Shown here: in pieces, positions 1 to 8,022 of the stretch | Layout: each line of letters opens with the position of its first letter | Position numbering within the stretch: position 1 is the stretch's first letter | From: Candidatus Faecalibacterium faecipullorum | GTDB taxonomy: Bacteria > Bacillota > Clostridia > Oscillospirales > Ruminococcaceae | Direction of reading: 5' to 3' | NCBI GenBank assembly: GCA_019118985.1 | Contig: DWXX01000192.1 | Coordinates: 1-22,890, forward strand | Length of the DNA: 22,890 nucleotides | Program-made: the position numbers and the translations under genes | The notes under the pieces: model-generated | Told to the model about the DNA's origin: nothing | What the model saw: the letters and a program-made list of their open reading frames with translations, nothing else | Database searches by the model: none

Positions 1-618
1 ATGGACGACGACGACCTGCGGCGGGGGCGGCCTTCCTGCCACAAGGCGTTCGGGGAGGCCACCGCCCTGCTGGCCGGGGACGTGCTGCTGACCGAGGCCT
101 TTGAGGCGGCGGCGAACGCCCCCGCCCCCGCCGAAGTCTGCGCCCGGGCCGCCCGCGCCCTCAGCCGGGGGGCGGGCAGCCGGGGGATGGTCTACGGCCA
201 GGAGCTCGATTTGAAGTACGAGCTGCTGGACCCCACCGAGAATCAGCTGCTGCTGATCCACCGCAACAAGACCGGCGCGCTGATCAACGCGGCGGTCCAG
301 ATGGGGGCGGCGGCCGCCGGGGCAAACGAGGCGCAGTGCAGCGCGCTGGAGCAGTACGCCTACGGGCTGGGGCTGGTGTTCCAGATCGTGGACGACGTGC
401 TGGACGCCACCGCCACCACCGAACAGCTGGGCAAGCCGGCGGGCAGCGACCGCGACAACGGCAAGACCACCTTCGTCACCCTCTACGGCCCCGACGGGGC
501 GATGACGCTGGCCCAGCAGGTCAACCAGGACACATGCGAGGCCGTGCACACGGCCTTTGGCGAGAAGGCGGCCTTCCTCGAAGAGCTGGCGGCCGCCATG
601 CTGGCGCGGCGCAGCTGA
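1..618 (+). CDS. ispA: Polyprenyl (farnesyl/geranyl) diphosphate synthase, 5' end cut off by window
   Basis: Trans-prenyltransferase that condenses isopentenyl diphosphate with allylic diphosphates to make C10-C15 isoprenoid precursors in the cytoplasm. The visible 205 residues begin inside the first aspartate-rich motif (MDDDDLRRGRPSCHK); the leading Asp pair that normally precedes it lies outside the window, so the ATG at base 1 is an internal methionine rather than the start. The second aspartate-rich motif, FQIVDDVLD followed by a GKPAGSD-N-GKTTF stretch, is present near visible residues 127-150 and is typical of the bacterial short-chain IspA group. The gene stops at TGA 616-618. dxs lies just downstream, so two isoprenoid-pathway genes share an operon. 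The family is certain; exact product chain length cannot be read from the sequence. Confidence 0.93.
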   Translation: MDDDDLRRGRPSCHKAFGEATALLAGDVLLTEAFEAAANAPAPAEVCARAARALSRGAGSRGMVYGQELDLKYELLDPTENQLLLIHRNKTGALINAAVQMGAAAAGANEAQCSALEQYAYGLGLVFQIVDDVLDATATTEQLGKPAGSDRDNGKTTFVTLYGPDGAMTLAQQVNQDTCEAVHTAFGEKAAFLEELAAAMLARRS

Positions 619-662
619 GCGCGCCGCGGGATACAAAACAGGAAAAAGAAGGGGAACGGACG

Positions 663-1142
663 ATGGAATTGATCCACAGCATTTTGACATGGAACGAGAT
701 ATTGACCATCTCGATCCTGGGCTGGCTGACCGCGCAGCTGCTCAAGACCACTATCAGCTCCATCCTGGCAGGCAAGCTGCAGCTGGAGCGGATGGTGGGG
801 GACGGCGGGATGCCCAGCGCCCACAGCGCCACGGTCTGCGCCATGGTGGTGGCCACCGGGCGGATCGAGGGGGTCCATTCGACCCTGTTCGCGGTGGCCT
901 GCGTGGTGGCCATCATCACCATGCACGACGCCATGGGGGTCCGCCACGAGACCGGCGAACAGGCCAAAGTCCTGAACAACATCATCGAGATGTGGCTGGA
1001 AGAGAGCGAGACCCTCTCGCCCTTTCTGCAGAACATGCGCTTGAAGGAAATGGTGGGCCACACCCCGCTGCAGGTCTACGCGGGGATGATCGTCGGCGCG
1101 GCGGTAGGCTTCCTCTACCCGCTGGCCGGGGCGATCGCATGA
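663..1142 (+). CDS. Divergent PAP2-family membrane protein (YuiD/DUF212)
   Basis: A 159-residue membrane protein resembling Bacillus YuiD, a divergent relative of PAP2 acid phosphatases. The hallmark GDGGMPSAHSA lies at residues 46-56 and HDAMGVRHETGEQAKVLN in the middle; hydrophobic segments lie near residues 12-35, 53-85 and the C-terminus (MIVGAAVGFLYPLAGAI). The ATG at 663 was chosen because a GAAGGGGAA-type ribosome site lies just upstream and family homology begins there; the longer reading frame upstream is the shadow of ispA. The stop overlaps an ATG (ATGA at 1139-1142). Placement between ispA and dxs suggests a role with prenyl diphosphates, for example phosphatase or recycling, but this is inference; the family has no firmly established reaction known to me. 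Confidence 0.85.
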   Translation: MELIHSILTWNEILTISILGWLTAQLLKTTISSILAGKLQLERMVGDGGMPSAHSATVCAMVVATGRIEGVHSTLFAVACVVAIITMHDAMGVRHETGEQAKVLNNIIEMWLEESETLSPFLQNMRLKEMVGHTPLQVYAGMIVGAAVGFLYPLAGAIA

Positions 1143-1168
1143 CCAAAGACAGACGGAAGGTCGGGTGA
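1139..1168 (+). other. Nine-codon mini-ORF bridging yuiD and dxs
   Basis: An ATG at 1139-1141 overlaps the yuiD stop as ATGA. The resulting frame encodes nine codons (MTKDRRKVG) and ends at TGA 1166-1168, which overlaps the GTG start of dxs as GTGA. The GGAAGG at 1155-1160 inside it is the likely ribosome site for dxs. It may be a coupling or leader peptide that passes ribosomes from yuiD to dxs, or it may be chance. Confidence 0.3.
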
Positions 1169-3066
1169 CGACAGACAGGATGGATACCCCTCTGCTGGAC
1201 CGCATCGCCGGGCCGGAGGACCTGAAACAGCTCAGCGAGCTGCAGACGGTCCAGCTCTGCGGCGAGATACGCCGCTTTCTGGTGGACAGCGTCCTGCGCA
1301 CCGGCGGGCACCTGGCCTCCAACCTCGGCACCGTCGAGCTGACGGTGGCGCTGCACCGGGCCTTCGCCTCGCCGCAGGACAAGATCGTCTTTGACGTGGG
1401 GCACCAGTGCTATACCCATAAGCTGCTCACCGGGCGCAGGGCGGGGTTTGCCCGTCTGCGCCAGCTGGACGGCATCTCGGGCTTCCCCAACCCGCGGGAG
1501 AGCGTACATGACGCCTTTGTGGCCGGCCATGGCAACACCGCCCTCTCCCTCGCCATCGGGATGGCCTGGGCCAAAAAGCTGAAAGGGGAGCCTGGCTGGG
1601 TGGTGGCCGTCATCGGGGACGGCGCCTTCACCGGCGGGATGGTCTATGAGGGGATGAACAACATCGCCTCCCTGACCAACCTGATGGTGGTCTTGAACGA
1701 CAACAAAATGTCCATCTCCAAGAACGTGGGGGCCATCGCCCGCTACCTGACCCATCTGCGGGCCAGCCCCGGCTATTTCAGGATGAACCGGCATCTCAGC
1801 GACACCCTCAGCGAGATCCCGCTGGTGGGGCCGCCGCTGCGGGCCTTCGTCAGCCGGGTCAAGGCCATCGTCCGGCGGAGCATGTACGACTCCACCATGT
1901 TCGAGGACATGGGCTTCCAGTACCTCGGCCCCCTGGACGGCCACAACGAGCCCGAGCTGGAACATACCCTGCGCAACATCACCCAGCGGGACGGGCCGCT
2001 GTTCCTGCACGTGGTCACCACCAAGGGCAAGGGCTACCCCCCCGCCGAGCAGAACCCCGGCGAATACCACGGCGTGTCGGCCGCAAGCCCCGGCTACGTC
2101 CCCGACCCCGAGGTGTCGGCCCCCGCGTCCTTCTCGACGGTGTTCGGCCGGGCGCTGTGCGAGGCCGCCGGGCAAGACGAGAGCATCTGCGCCATCACCG
2201 CCGCCATGAAGTACGGCACCGGGCTGCAGTTCTTCGGCCACGCCTTCCCGGGGCGGTTCTTCGACGTCGGCATGGCCGAACAGCACGAGGTCACCTTCGC
2301 GGCCGGCCTCGCCAGCCAGGGGATGACCCCGGTGGCGGCCATCTATTCCACCTTTCTGCAGCGCGCCTACGACCAGATCATCCACGACGTGGGGCTGCTG
2401 CGGGTCAAGGTGGTCTTTGCCATCGACCGCGCCGGGCTGGTCCCCGCCGACGGCGAGACCCACCAGGGCGTCTACGACCCGGCCTTCCTCAGCCAGGTGG
2501 GGATACCGACCTATTCCCCCTCCAACTACGCCGAGCTGCAGTACTGGCTGACGCAGCTGCTGCACCCCTCCTTCGAGGGGCCGCAGGCCATCCGCTACCC
2601 CCGCGGGGGGGAGACGGCGGCCCTCGCGGCCTACGGCTGCACCGGCCGGGCCTACGATATGCTGTCCGACCCGCCCGGCGCGAAGGCGCTGCTGGTCAGC
2701 TATGGCAGCGAGGTGGAGGACGTGCTGGCCGCCGCGTCGCTGCTGGCCGCGGAGGGCGTACGGTGCAGCGTCTGCAAGCTGGTCAAGATCTTCCCCTTCA
2801 CCGAGGGGTTCCTGGCCGACGCCGCCCGCTTTGACACTGTCCTCTTCGCTGAGGAGTGCGTCGAGCAGGGGGGCATCGGGCAGCAGCTGGCCGCCCGCCT
2901 GACCGAGGGGGGCTGGCGGGGGGCGTTCGTCCACCGCGGGGTGGACAACACCAAACTGACCCACGCCACCGTCCCCGAGATGAAGGCCATCCTCGGCCTG
3001 GACGCCGCCAGTCTGGCCGGCGCGGTGCGGCAGGCTTTGCCCCGCAGAACAAAGGAGAAGCTATGA
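1165..3066 (+). CDS. dxs: 1-deoxy-D-xylulose-5-phosphate synthase
   Basis: Thiamine-diphosphate enzyme that condenses pyruvate with glyceraldehyde 3-phosphate, the first step of the MEP isoprenoid pathway. At 633 residues it is the usual length. Visible motifs are FDVGHQCYTHKLLTGR (about residues 77-91), the ThDP/Mg site GDGAFTGGMVYEGMNN (about 148-163) with NDNKMSIS (about 178), the transketolase catalytic glutamate in GMAEQHEVTFAAGLA (about 371), and DRAGLVPADGETHQG in the pyrimidine domain. The GTG at 1165 has GGAAGG four bases upstream. An in-frame ATG at 1180 is an alternative start, but its upstream purines are weaker. The gene overlaps tlyA by 4 nt (ATGA). With ispA upstream, the operon carries both the pathway entry and the chain-building enzyme. 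Confidence 0.97.
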   Translation: MTTDRMDTPLLDRIAGPEDLKQLSELQTVQLCGEIRRFLVDSVLRTGGHLASNLGTVELTVALHRAFASPQDKIVFDVGHQCYTHKLLTGRRAGFARLRQLDGISGFPNPRESVHDAFVAGHGNTALSLAIGMAWAKKLKGEPGWVVAVIGDGAFTGGMVYEGMNNIASLTNLMVVLNDNKMSISKNVGAIARYLTHLRASPGYFRMNRHLSDTLSEIPLVGPPLRAFVSRVKAIVRRSMYDSTMFEDMGFQYLGPLDGHNEPELEHTLRNITQRDGPLFLHVVTTKGKGYPPAEQNPGEYHGVSAASPGYVPDPEVSAPASFSTVFGRALCEAAGQDESICAITAAMKYGTGLQFFGHAFPGRFFDVGMAEQHEVTFAAGLASQGMTPVAAIYSTFLQRAYDQIIHDVGLLRVKVVFAIDRAGLVPADGETHQGVYDPAFLSQVGIPTYSPSNYAELQYWLTQLLHPSFEGPQAIRYPRGGETAALAAYGCTGRAYDMLSDPPGAKALLVSYGSEVEDVLAAASLLAAEGVRCSVCKLVKIFPFTEGFLADAARFDTVLFAEECVEQGGIGQQLAARLTEGGWRGAFVHRGVDNTKLTHATVPEMKAILGLDAASLAGAVRQALPRRTKEKL

Positions 3067-3866
3067 AAACACGATTGGACCAATACCTGGTGCAGCACGG
3101 CATGATCCAGAGCCGTGAGCGCGCAAAGGCCATGATCATGGCCGGCGTGGTCTTTGTCAACGGCCAGAAGGCCGACAAGGCCGGCGACATGGTCAAGGAG
3201 GACGCGGTGGTGGAGGTGCGGGGCCACGACATCGGCTATGTCAGCCGGGGCGGCCTCAAGCTGGAGAAGGCGATGCAGGTCTTCCCCCTCAGCCCCAAAG
3301 GCAAGGTCTGCATGGACATCGGGGCGTCCACCGGCGGGTTCACCGACTGTATGCTGCAAAACGGCGCGGTCAAGGTCTACGCCGTCGACGTGGGCTACGG
3401 GCAGCTGGCCTGGAGCCTGCGCACCGACCCCCGGGTGGTGAACATGGAGCGGACCAACATCCGCAATGTCACCCCCGAACAGCTGGAGGATGCCATCGCC
3501 TTTTTCAGCGTGGACGTCTCCTTCATCTCGCTGCACCATATCTTCCCGGTGGCGCAGGCCGTCACCACCCCCGACGCCGAGGGGGTCTGCCTGGTCAAGC
3601 CGCAGTTTGAAGCCGGGCGGGAGAAGGTGGGCAAAAACGGCGTCGTCCGCGACCCCGCCACCCACCGCGAGGTGCTGGTGCGGGCGATGGAGTACGCCGC
3701 CGCAAACGGCTTTGCGGTCCGCGGGCTGGACTACAGCCCGGTCAAGGGACCCGAGGGCAATATCGAATACCTGATGTTCGTGGAAAAGAGCGCCGCGCCC
3801 GTCACCCTGGGCGAGGAGGCTGCCGCCGCCGTGGTGGCGGCCAGCCACCAGGCGCTGGACCGCTGA
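3063..3866 (+). CDS. tlyA: TlyA-family rRNA 2'-O-methyltransferase (S4 + FtsJ domains)
   Basis: 267 residues. The N-terminal S4 RNA-binding domain (about 1-60; RLDQYLVQHGMIQSRERAKAMIMAGVVFVNG) is followed by an RrmJ/FtsJ-like SAM-dependent methyltransferase domain with the SAM loop DIGASTGGFTDCML (85-98) and KPQFEAGREKVGKNGVVRD further on. Members methylate ribose in 16S and/or 23S rRNA at the subunit interface; older annotations call it hemolysin A. The start ATG 3063 overlaps the dxs stop (ATGA), with AAAGGAGAAG just upstream, so translation is probably coupled. The dxs-tlyA-nadK-argR-recN order is conserved in Firmicutes. Family assignment is secure; which rRNA positions are modified cannot be told. 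Confidence 0.94.
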   Translation: MKTRLDQYLVQHGMIQSRERAKAMIMAGVVFVNGQKADKAGDMVKEDAVVEVRGHDIGYVSRGGLKLEKAMQVFPLSPKGKVCMDIGASTGGFTDCMLQNGAVKVYAVDVGYGQLAWSLRTDPRVVNMERTNIRNVTPEQLEDAIAFFSVDVSFISLHHIFPVAQAVTTPDAEGVCLVKPQFEAGREKVGKNGVVRDPATHREVLVRAMEYAAANGFAVRGLDYSPVKGPEGNIEYLMFVEKSAAPVTLGEEAAAAVVAASHQALDR

Positions 3867-3892
3867 CAGATACAGCAAGGAGGTGCGCGTCC

Positions 3893-4744
3893 ATGACCGT
3901 TACCATCGTCCCCAACACAGGCAAGAGCTCGGCCGGAGAGGTCGCCCTGCGGGCGGCGCAGATTTTGCGCAGCCACGGCGCGGCAGTCCTGATGGACCAG
4001 GCGCTGCAGCCCGCCTTCAACATCGCGGGGGTGCAGTACCTGCCCTTTGACGACTGCCTGCACAAGACCGACGTCATCCTCACCATCGGCGGGGACGGCA
4101 CTATCCTCCATGTGGCCAACCTGACCCTCAACTACCACAAGCCCATCCTGGGCATCAATCTGGGGCGGTGCGGCTTCCTCGCCACCTGCGAGGTGGACGA
4201 GCTGGAGGCAAAGCTCTCGGCCGTGGCCGAGGGGCAGTACAATCTGGACCCCCGGATGCTGCTCTATGTGCAGGTGCTGGGGGACGACGACTGGGAAGGC
4301 CACGCCCTCAACGACGTGGTGGTGACCAAGGGCCGCCTGCAGCAGGCCATCGACTTCAGCGTCTACTGCGACGACATCCTGGTCGAGCACTTCCGGGGGG
4401 ACGGGGTGATCGTGGCCACCCCCACCGGCTCCACCGCCTATTCCCTGGCGGCGGGGGGGCCCATCCTCGACTCGCAGACCAAGGGCATCGTGGTCACCCC
4501 GCTGTGCCCCCACAGCCTGGCCACCCCGCCCATGGTCTTCGCGCAGGAGCGCAAGCTCAACATCTGCGTGGGGCAGGTGGCGGACGACGAGGTGTTCATC
4601 AGCTGCGACGGCGACAGTGGCTACCCGCTGCGGGCCGGCGCGACGGCGATGGTCCGCCTGTCCGACCAGAACGTCCAGCTCATCACCTTCAGCCGGGCGG
4701 ACCAGTTCCAGGCCATCGACCAGAAGCTGCGCAGCAGGCAGTGA
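3893..4744 (+). CDS. nadK: NAD kinase
   Basis: ATP-dependent NAD+ phosphorylation to NADP+ in the cytoplasm. The 283 residues carry the GGDGT motif (66-70, TIGGDGTILHV), the NDVVVTKG segment matching the NE/D motif, and the conserved GDGVIVATPTGSTAYSLAAGGPI stretch that binds the dinucleotide. Length is typical. AAGGAGG at about 3877-3883 stands nine bases before the ATG and decides the start. It lies 26 nt after tlyA and 70 nt before argR, in the conserved operon. The gap to argR holds no obvious terminator. Confidence 0.95.
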   Translation: MTVTIVPNTGKSSAGEVALRAAQILRSHGAAVLMDQALQPAFNIAGVQYLPFDDCLHKTDVILTIGGDGTILHVANLTLNYHKPILGINLGRCGFLATCEVDELEAKLSAVAEGQYNLDPRMLLYVQVLGDDDWEGHALNDVVVTKGRLQQAIDFSVYCDDILVEHFRGDGVIVATPTGSTAYSLAAGGPILDSQTKGIVVTPLCPHSLATPPMVFAQERKLNICVGQVADDEVFISCDGDSGYPLRAGATAMVRLSDQNVQLITFSRADQFQAIDQKLRSRQ

Positions 4745-4814
4745 GCCGCGCGCAGCCGCGCAGCGACCATCCATCCCACATCCGACAAAGACCGAAGAAG
4801 GAGGCGGAGCTATC

Positions 4815-5303
4815 ATGAGCCGCAAATCAAAGGAAGACAGCAAGAGCAGGGCCGAGCGCCTGCAGGCCATCCTCCGGCTGATCCGGGAGCATCCCATCAG
4901 CCGCCAGGAGGAGCTGCAGACCTATCTGAACGAGGAGGGCTACAACGTGACCCAGGCCACCATTTCCCGGGATATACGGGAGCTGTGCCTGGTCAAGGCA
5001 GCCACCGACGACGGCTACCGCTATGTGTCCAGCCACAGCGACCGCTACGACCCCAAAGTGCAGGAGCGGTTCGAGACCATCTTCCGCGAGTCGGTGCTGC
5101 AGGCGGACTTTGCCGGGCACATCGTGATGGTCAAGTGCTATGCCGGCATGGCCAACGCCGCCTGCCAGGTCTTCGACTCGATGCAGTGGAAGAACGTCCT
5201 CGGCTCTCTTTCGGGGGACGACACCTTCCTGGTGGTGGCGCGCTCGGAGCGGGATGCCAAGAACATCTGCGCCGAGCTGGAACGCTATATCGTACGCAAA
5301 TGA
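4815..5303 (+). CDS. argR: Arginine repressor ArgR/AhrC
   Basis: Arginine-responsive transcription factor, normally hexameric. The 162 residues split into an N-terminal winged helix with the recognition segment TQATISRDIREL (46-57) and a C-terminal oligomerisation/arginine-binding domain ending in GSLSGDDTFLVV (GDDT at 134-137). The ATG at 4815 is preceded by GAAGGAGG; the longer upstream frame belongs to nadK shadow. No ARG-box-like palindrome was recognised in the window, so its local targets are not visible. Position immediately before recN is the usual Firmicutes order (ahrC-recN) and does not by itself mean that DNA repair is arginine-controlled. Confidence 0.95.
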   Translation: MSRKSKEDSKSRAERLQAILRLIREHPISRQEELQTYLNEEGYNVTQATISRDIRELCLVKAATDDGYRYVSSHSDRYDPKVQERFETIFRESVLQADFAGHIVMVKCYAGMANAACQVFDSMQWKNVLGSLSGDDTFLVVARSERDAKNICAELERYIVRK

Positions 5304-5312
5304 GGCGCCGCC

Positions 5313-6983
5313 ATGCTGAGCAGCCTGCAGATCGAAAACGTGGCCGTCATCCAGAAGGCCGACGTGCATTTTGAAAAAGGACTGAACGTATTGACCGGCG
5401 AGACCGGCGCGGGCAAGTCGATCCTGATCGACTCGATCAACGCCATCCTGGGCAGCCGCACCTCGCGGGAGCTGGTCCGCACCGGGGCGTCCAAAGCGGT
5501 CATCCGGGCCGCCTTCGACCATGTCCCCGCCGCCGTCCAGGACAGCCTGGAAAAGGCCGGCTATGAGCGCAGCGACGAGCTGCTGCTGACGCGGGAGATC
5601 ACCGCCGAGGGCAAGAGCAGCTGCCGCATCAACGGGATGCCGGCCACCGCCGCCGTGCTGCGGGAGCTGTGCGGCGGCCTGATCAACATCAACGGCCAGC
5701 ACGACTCGGTGGGCCTGCTCAACCCGGCCCGCCACGAGGGCATCCTGGACGACTACGCCCAGAACCGGGCGGCCTACCAGGACTACTACCAGATCTACCG
5801 GCAGCTGATCGCCGTCAAGCGGGAGCTGGACAGCCTTGTCACCGACGAGGAGGAAAAGCGCCGCCGGACCGACCTGCTGCAGTACCAGGTGGACGAGATC
5901 GACGCCGCCGCCCTGGCCGCCGGCGAGGAAGAGACCCTCGAAGCCCGCCGCAAGGTGCTGGCCAACGCCTCCACCATCCGGGAGCAGATCGCCCGGGCCC
6001 ACGCAGCCCTTTCGGGCGGGGACGAGGCGGCCGGCGGGGTGGACCTGCTGGGGGAGGCGTCCAACGCCATCGACGCCGCGGCCCAGCTGGACAGCGGCCT
6101 TGCCGACAGCGCCGGGCAGCTGCTGGACCTGTACTACACCGCCAAGGACCTCTCGGCCGAGCTTGCCTCCCATCTGGAGGACTACGAGAGCAACGACGGC
6201 GAGCTGAACGAGATCGAGCAGCGGCTGGACCTGCTGTACAAGCTCAAGCGGAAATACGGCGGCACGGTGGAGGACGTCATCGCCTTTGGCGAGAAGGCGC
6301 GGGAAGAGCTGGAGCGCATCCAGTTCTCCCAGGAACACCACGACCGCCTCGAGGCCGAAAAGCGCCGGCTCTACGCCCTTGCGCGGCAGGCCGCCGAGAC
6401 CCTGACCCAGACCCGTCTGAAAGCCTTTGAAGAGCTCAACCGCCGCATCTCGGACACCCTCGACTTTCTGAACATGCCGGGGGTGCGCCTCAGCTTGCGC
6501 CACAGCCGGGGGCCGCTGGCCAGCCACGGGCAGGACAGCATCGAGTTCTACATCGCCACCAATCCCGGCGAGCCGCCCAAAGCCCTGGCCAAGATCGCCT
6601 CGGGGGGTGAGCTGAGCCGGATCACCCTGGCCATCAAGAACGCCCTCGCTGACCGGGACGCCGTCCCCACCGTCATCTACGACGAGATCGACAGCGGCGT
6701 GTCGGGCAAGGCGGCGGGCAAGATCGGCCAGGTGCTGCGCCAGAGCGCCCGCAGCGGCCACCAGATCCTCTGCATCACCCACACCGCCCAGATCGCCGCC
6801 ATGGCCGACTGCCACATGCTGATCCAAAAGCGGGTGGAAGGGGAGCGGGCCTTCACCCAGGTCACCCCCCTCGGCCCCGAGGGCCGGGTGGACGCCTTGG
6901 CCCACCTCATCTCGGGCGACCAGGTCACCGACCTCGCCCGCGCCAACGCCCGGGAGATGCTGGAACTGGCAGGGCGGGAGTAG
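5313..6983 (+). CDS. recN: DNA repair protein RecN
   Basis: SMC-like ATPase acting early at DNA double-strand breaks. At 556 residues it has the family length. Walker A is GETGAGKS (29-36), a central coiled-coil-rich region runs from roughly 150 to 370, the ABC signature appears as IASGGELSRITLAIKNAL, and Walker B as TVIYDEIDSGVSG, followed by the D-loop and switch histidine region ILCITHTAQIAAMAD. The ATG at 5313 is ten bases after the argR stop; the only purine run is the GAGG around that stop, so translation is probably coupled. The downstream flavin-reductase-like gene starts 20 nt later without a terminator. Confidence 0.97.
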   Translation: MLSSLQIENVAVIQKADVHFEKGLNVLTGETGAGKSILIDSINAILGSRTSRELVRTGASKAVIRAAFDHVPAAVQDSLEKAGYERSDELLLTREITAEGKSSCRINGMPATAAVLRELCGGLININGQHDSVGLLNPARHEGILDDYAQNRAAYQDYYQIYRQLIAVKRELDSLVTDEEEKRRRTDLLQYQVDEIDAAALAAGEEETLEARRKVLANASTIREQIARAHAALSGGDEAAGGVDLLGEASNAIDAAAQLDSGLADSAGQLLDLYYTAKDLSAELASHLEDYESNDGELNEIEQRLDLLYKLKRKYGGTVEDVIAFGEKAREELERIQFSQEHHDRLEAEKRRLYALARQAAETLTQTRLKAFEELNRRISDTLDFLNMPGVRLSLRHSRGPLASHGQDSIEFYIATNPGEPPKALAKIASGGELSRITLAIKNALADRDAVPTVIYDEIDSGVSGKAAGKIGQVLRQSARSGHQILCITHTAQIAAMADCHMLIQKRVEGERAFTQVTPLGPEGRVDALAHLISGDQVTDLARANAREMLELAGRE

Positions 6984-7003
6984 AAGGAGGGAGGACATCG
7001 CCC

Positions 7004-7651
7004 ATGAAAATTGAAATTGGACGCGATTTTCCCGACTGGTTCCAGCCAGCCTATCCCGAGGAATTTGAGCTTTTCTCCCACTTTGAGGTGACGGCGGGCA
7101 TCCCGACACCGCTCTTTGCTGTGACCACCTGGAAGGAGAACGGAAGGCCCAATGTCTGTTTCCATTCCTGGAGCTGTTTTCACGGGGATAAAACCGCCTT
7201 TTTCGCGGTGATGGGCAATCTCTATCAGCACACCCATACCTATGCGAACATCCTGCGGGAAAAGTGCTTTGCCGTCAATTTCCTTCCCCTGCGCTATTAT
7301 GATGCGCTGGTGCAGACCATCCATCACAACGGAGAGGCTGACGATGAGTTTGCCGTCGGCGGGTTTACGCGCGCCGAGGCGAAAAGCATCCGCGCGCCGG
7401 TCATCGAAGAGGCTTTCCTCACGTTGGAATGCACGCTGGAACAGGTGCAGGACCTGAGCGGCGCGGGCATCACCGCCATGGTCGTTGGCCGGGTGCGGCA
7501 CGCCTCAGTGGAGGAGGACTATGCCCGCGGCTACGGCAGGCGATATGGCCAGGATGGCTTTATGCTGCTGGTGCCGGCGCCGCAGGACCTTATAACTGGT
7601 GAGCCGGGGCAGTCCGGTATTGCCACCATTCGGGTGGAAAAGCTGGATTGA
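7004..7651 (+). CDS. Flavin reductase-like FMN-binding split-barrel protein
   Basis: 215 residues of the flavin reductase-like/FMN-binding split-barrel superfamily, whose members bind FMN and reduce flavin or use it in electron transfer. The order of short beta segments (TPLFAVTTWKENGRPNV, KTAFFAVMGN, ILREKCFAVNFLP), the late TLECTLEQVQDLSG..AMVVGRVRHASV region and the GFMLLVPAPQDL end fit this fold, but no catalytic residue can be singled out. GAAGGAGGGAGG precedes the ATG. It sits only 20 nt after recN but uses noticeably more A/T-ending codons than the neighbours, hinting at later acquisition. Substrate and partner are unknown. Confidence 0.7.
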   Translation: MKIEIGRDFPDWFQPAYPEEFELFSHFEVTAGIPTPLFAVTTWKENGRPNVCFHSWSCFHGDKTAFFAVMGNLYQHTHTYANILREKCFAVNFLPLRYYDALVQTIHHNGEADDEFAVGGFTRAEAKSIRAPVIEEAFLTLECTLEQVQDLSGAGITAMVVGRVRHASVEEDYARGYGRRYGQDGFMLLVPAPQDLITGEPGQSGIATIRVEKLD

Positions 7652-7659
7652 AAAAGCCC

Positions 7660-7688
7660 TTGACATTCCCGCCTTCTTCCGGTACAAT
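7660..7688 (+). promoter_or_regulatory. Sigma-A-type promoter of tyrS
   Basis: TTGACA (7660-7665) and TACAAT (7683-7688) are separated by 17 bases, an excellent match to the vegetative consensus. Transcription should begin around 7695, just before the T-box stem I. It begins nine bases after the preceding gene's stop. Confidence 0.85.
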
Positions 7689-7694
7689 AGACAA

Positions 7695-7990
7695 ACGTAA
7701 AGGCGATGAAGGGAACCGAGTACCCTGATGCGCTCTGCCCAGAGAGGCCCCGGGTGGTGAAAGGGGCGTGCAGAGCGGTGGGGGAAATACATCCCGGAGC
7801 TGCAGGCTGAACCGGCGTTGCGCCGCAGTAGGCCCCGCCGCGTGCGAGCGTTATAAACGCAGAGTGTTGCCCCACCCACTGAAGGGCCGCACTTGTGAAG
7901 GCTGCCGCCCGTGAGGGGGCAGCAAACAGAGGTGGTACCGCGATTTTCTCGCCCTCTGCCAATTCACGTTGGCGGGGGGCGTTTTCTTTT
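7695..7990 (+). promoter_or_regulatory. T-box riboswitch, tyrosine-specific, controlling tyrS
   Basis: This fills the 370-base gap before tyrS. The leader carries the stem I entry (GATGAAGGGAACCGAGTA), a specifier region GAAATACATC in which TAC (7788-7790) is a tyrosine codon, and the T-box core AGAGGTGGTACCGCG (7928-7942). Antiterminator arms CAGAGG (7927-7932) and CCTCTG (7953-7958) compete with the terminator stem. The UGGU bulge would pair with an ACCA acceptor end, matching the A73 discriminator of tRNA-Tyr. Uncharged tRNA-Tyr is expected to stabilise the antiterminator and allow tyrS transcription. Confidence 0.93.
7950..7990 (+). terminator. T-box-controlled intrinsic terminator
   Basis: A 13-bp stem (7950-7962 with 7969-7981, two G-U pairs) with loop TTCACG is followed by TTTTCTTTT. 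Its 5' arm contains the bases that form the antiterminator, so the two structures are mutually exclusive. Confidence 0.9.
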
Positions 7991-8022
7991 GCCCTCTGCC
8001 CCAAAAACAGGAGGTAACCAAC

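Noticed and set aside
982..2964. 660-residue minus-strand ORF opposite dxs
   Set aside because: It is Gly/His/Val/Pro-rich shadow translation of a GC-rich gene on the other strand, with no domain and full overlap with the unmistakable Dxs.
4815..6983. argR-recN adjacency as a novel arginine/DNA repair link
   Set aside because: This gene order is widespread in Firmicutes and is not by itself evidence of a functional link.
4827..7109. 760-residue minus-strand ORF opposite argR and recN
   Set aside because: Spans two clear plus-strand genes, lacks any recognisable motif and has the repetitive composition of antisense GC-rich frames.
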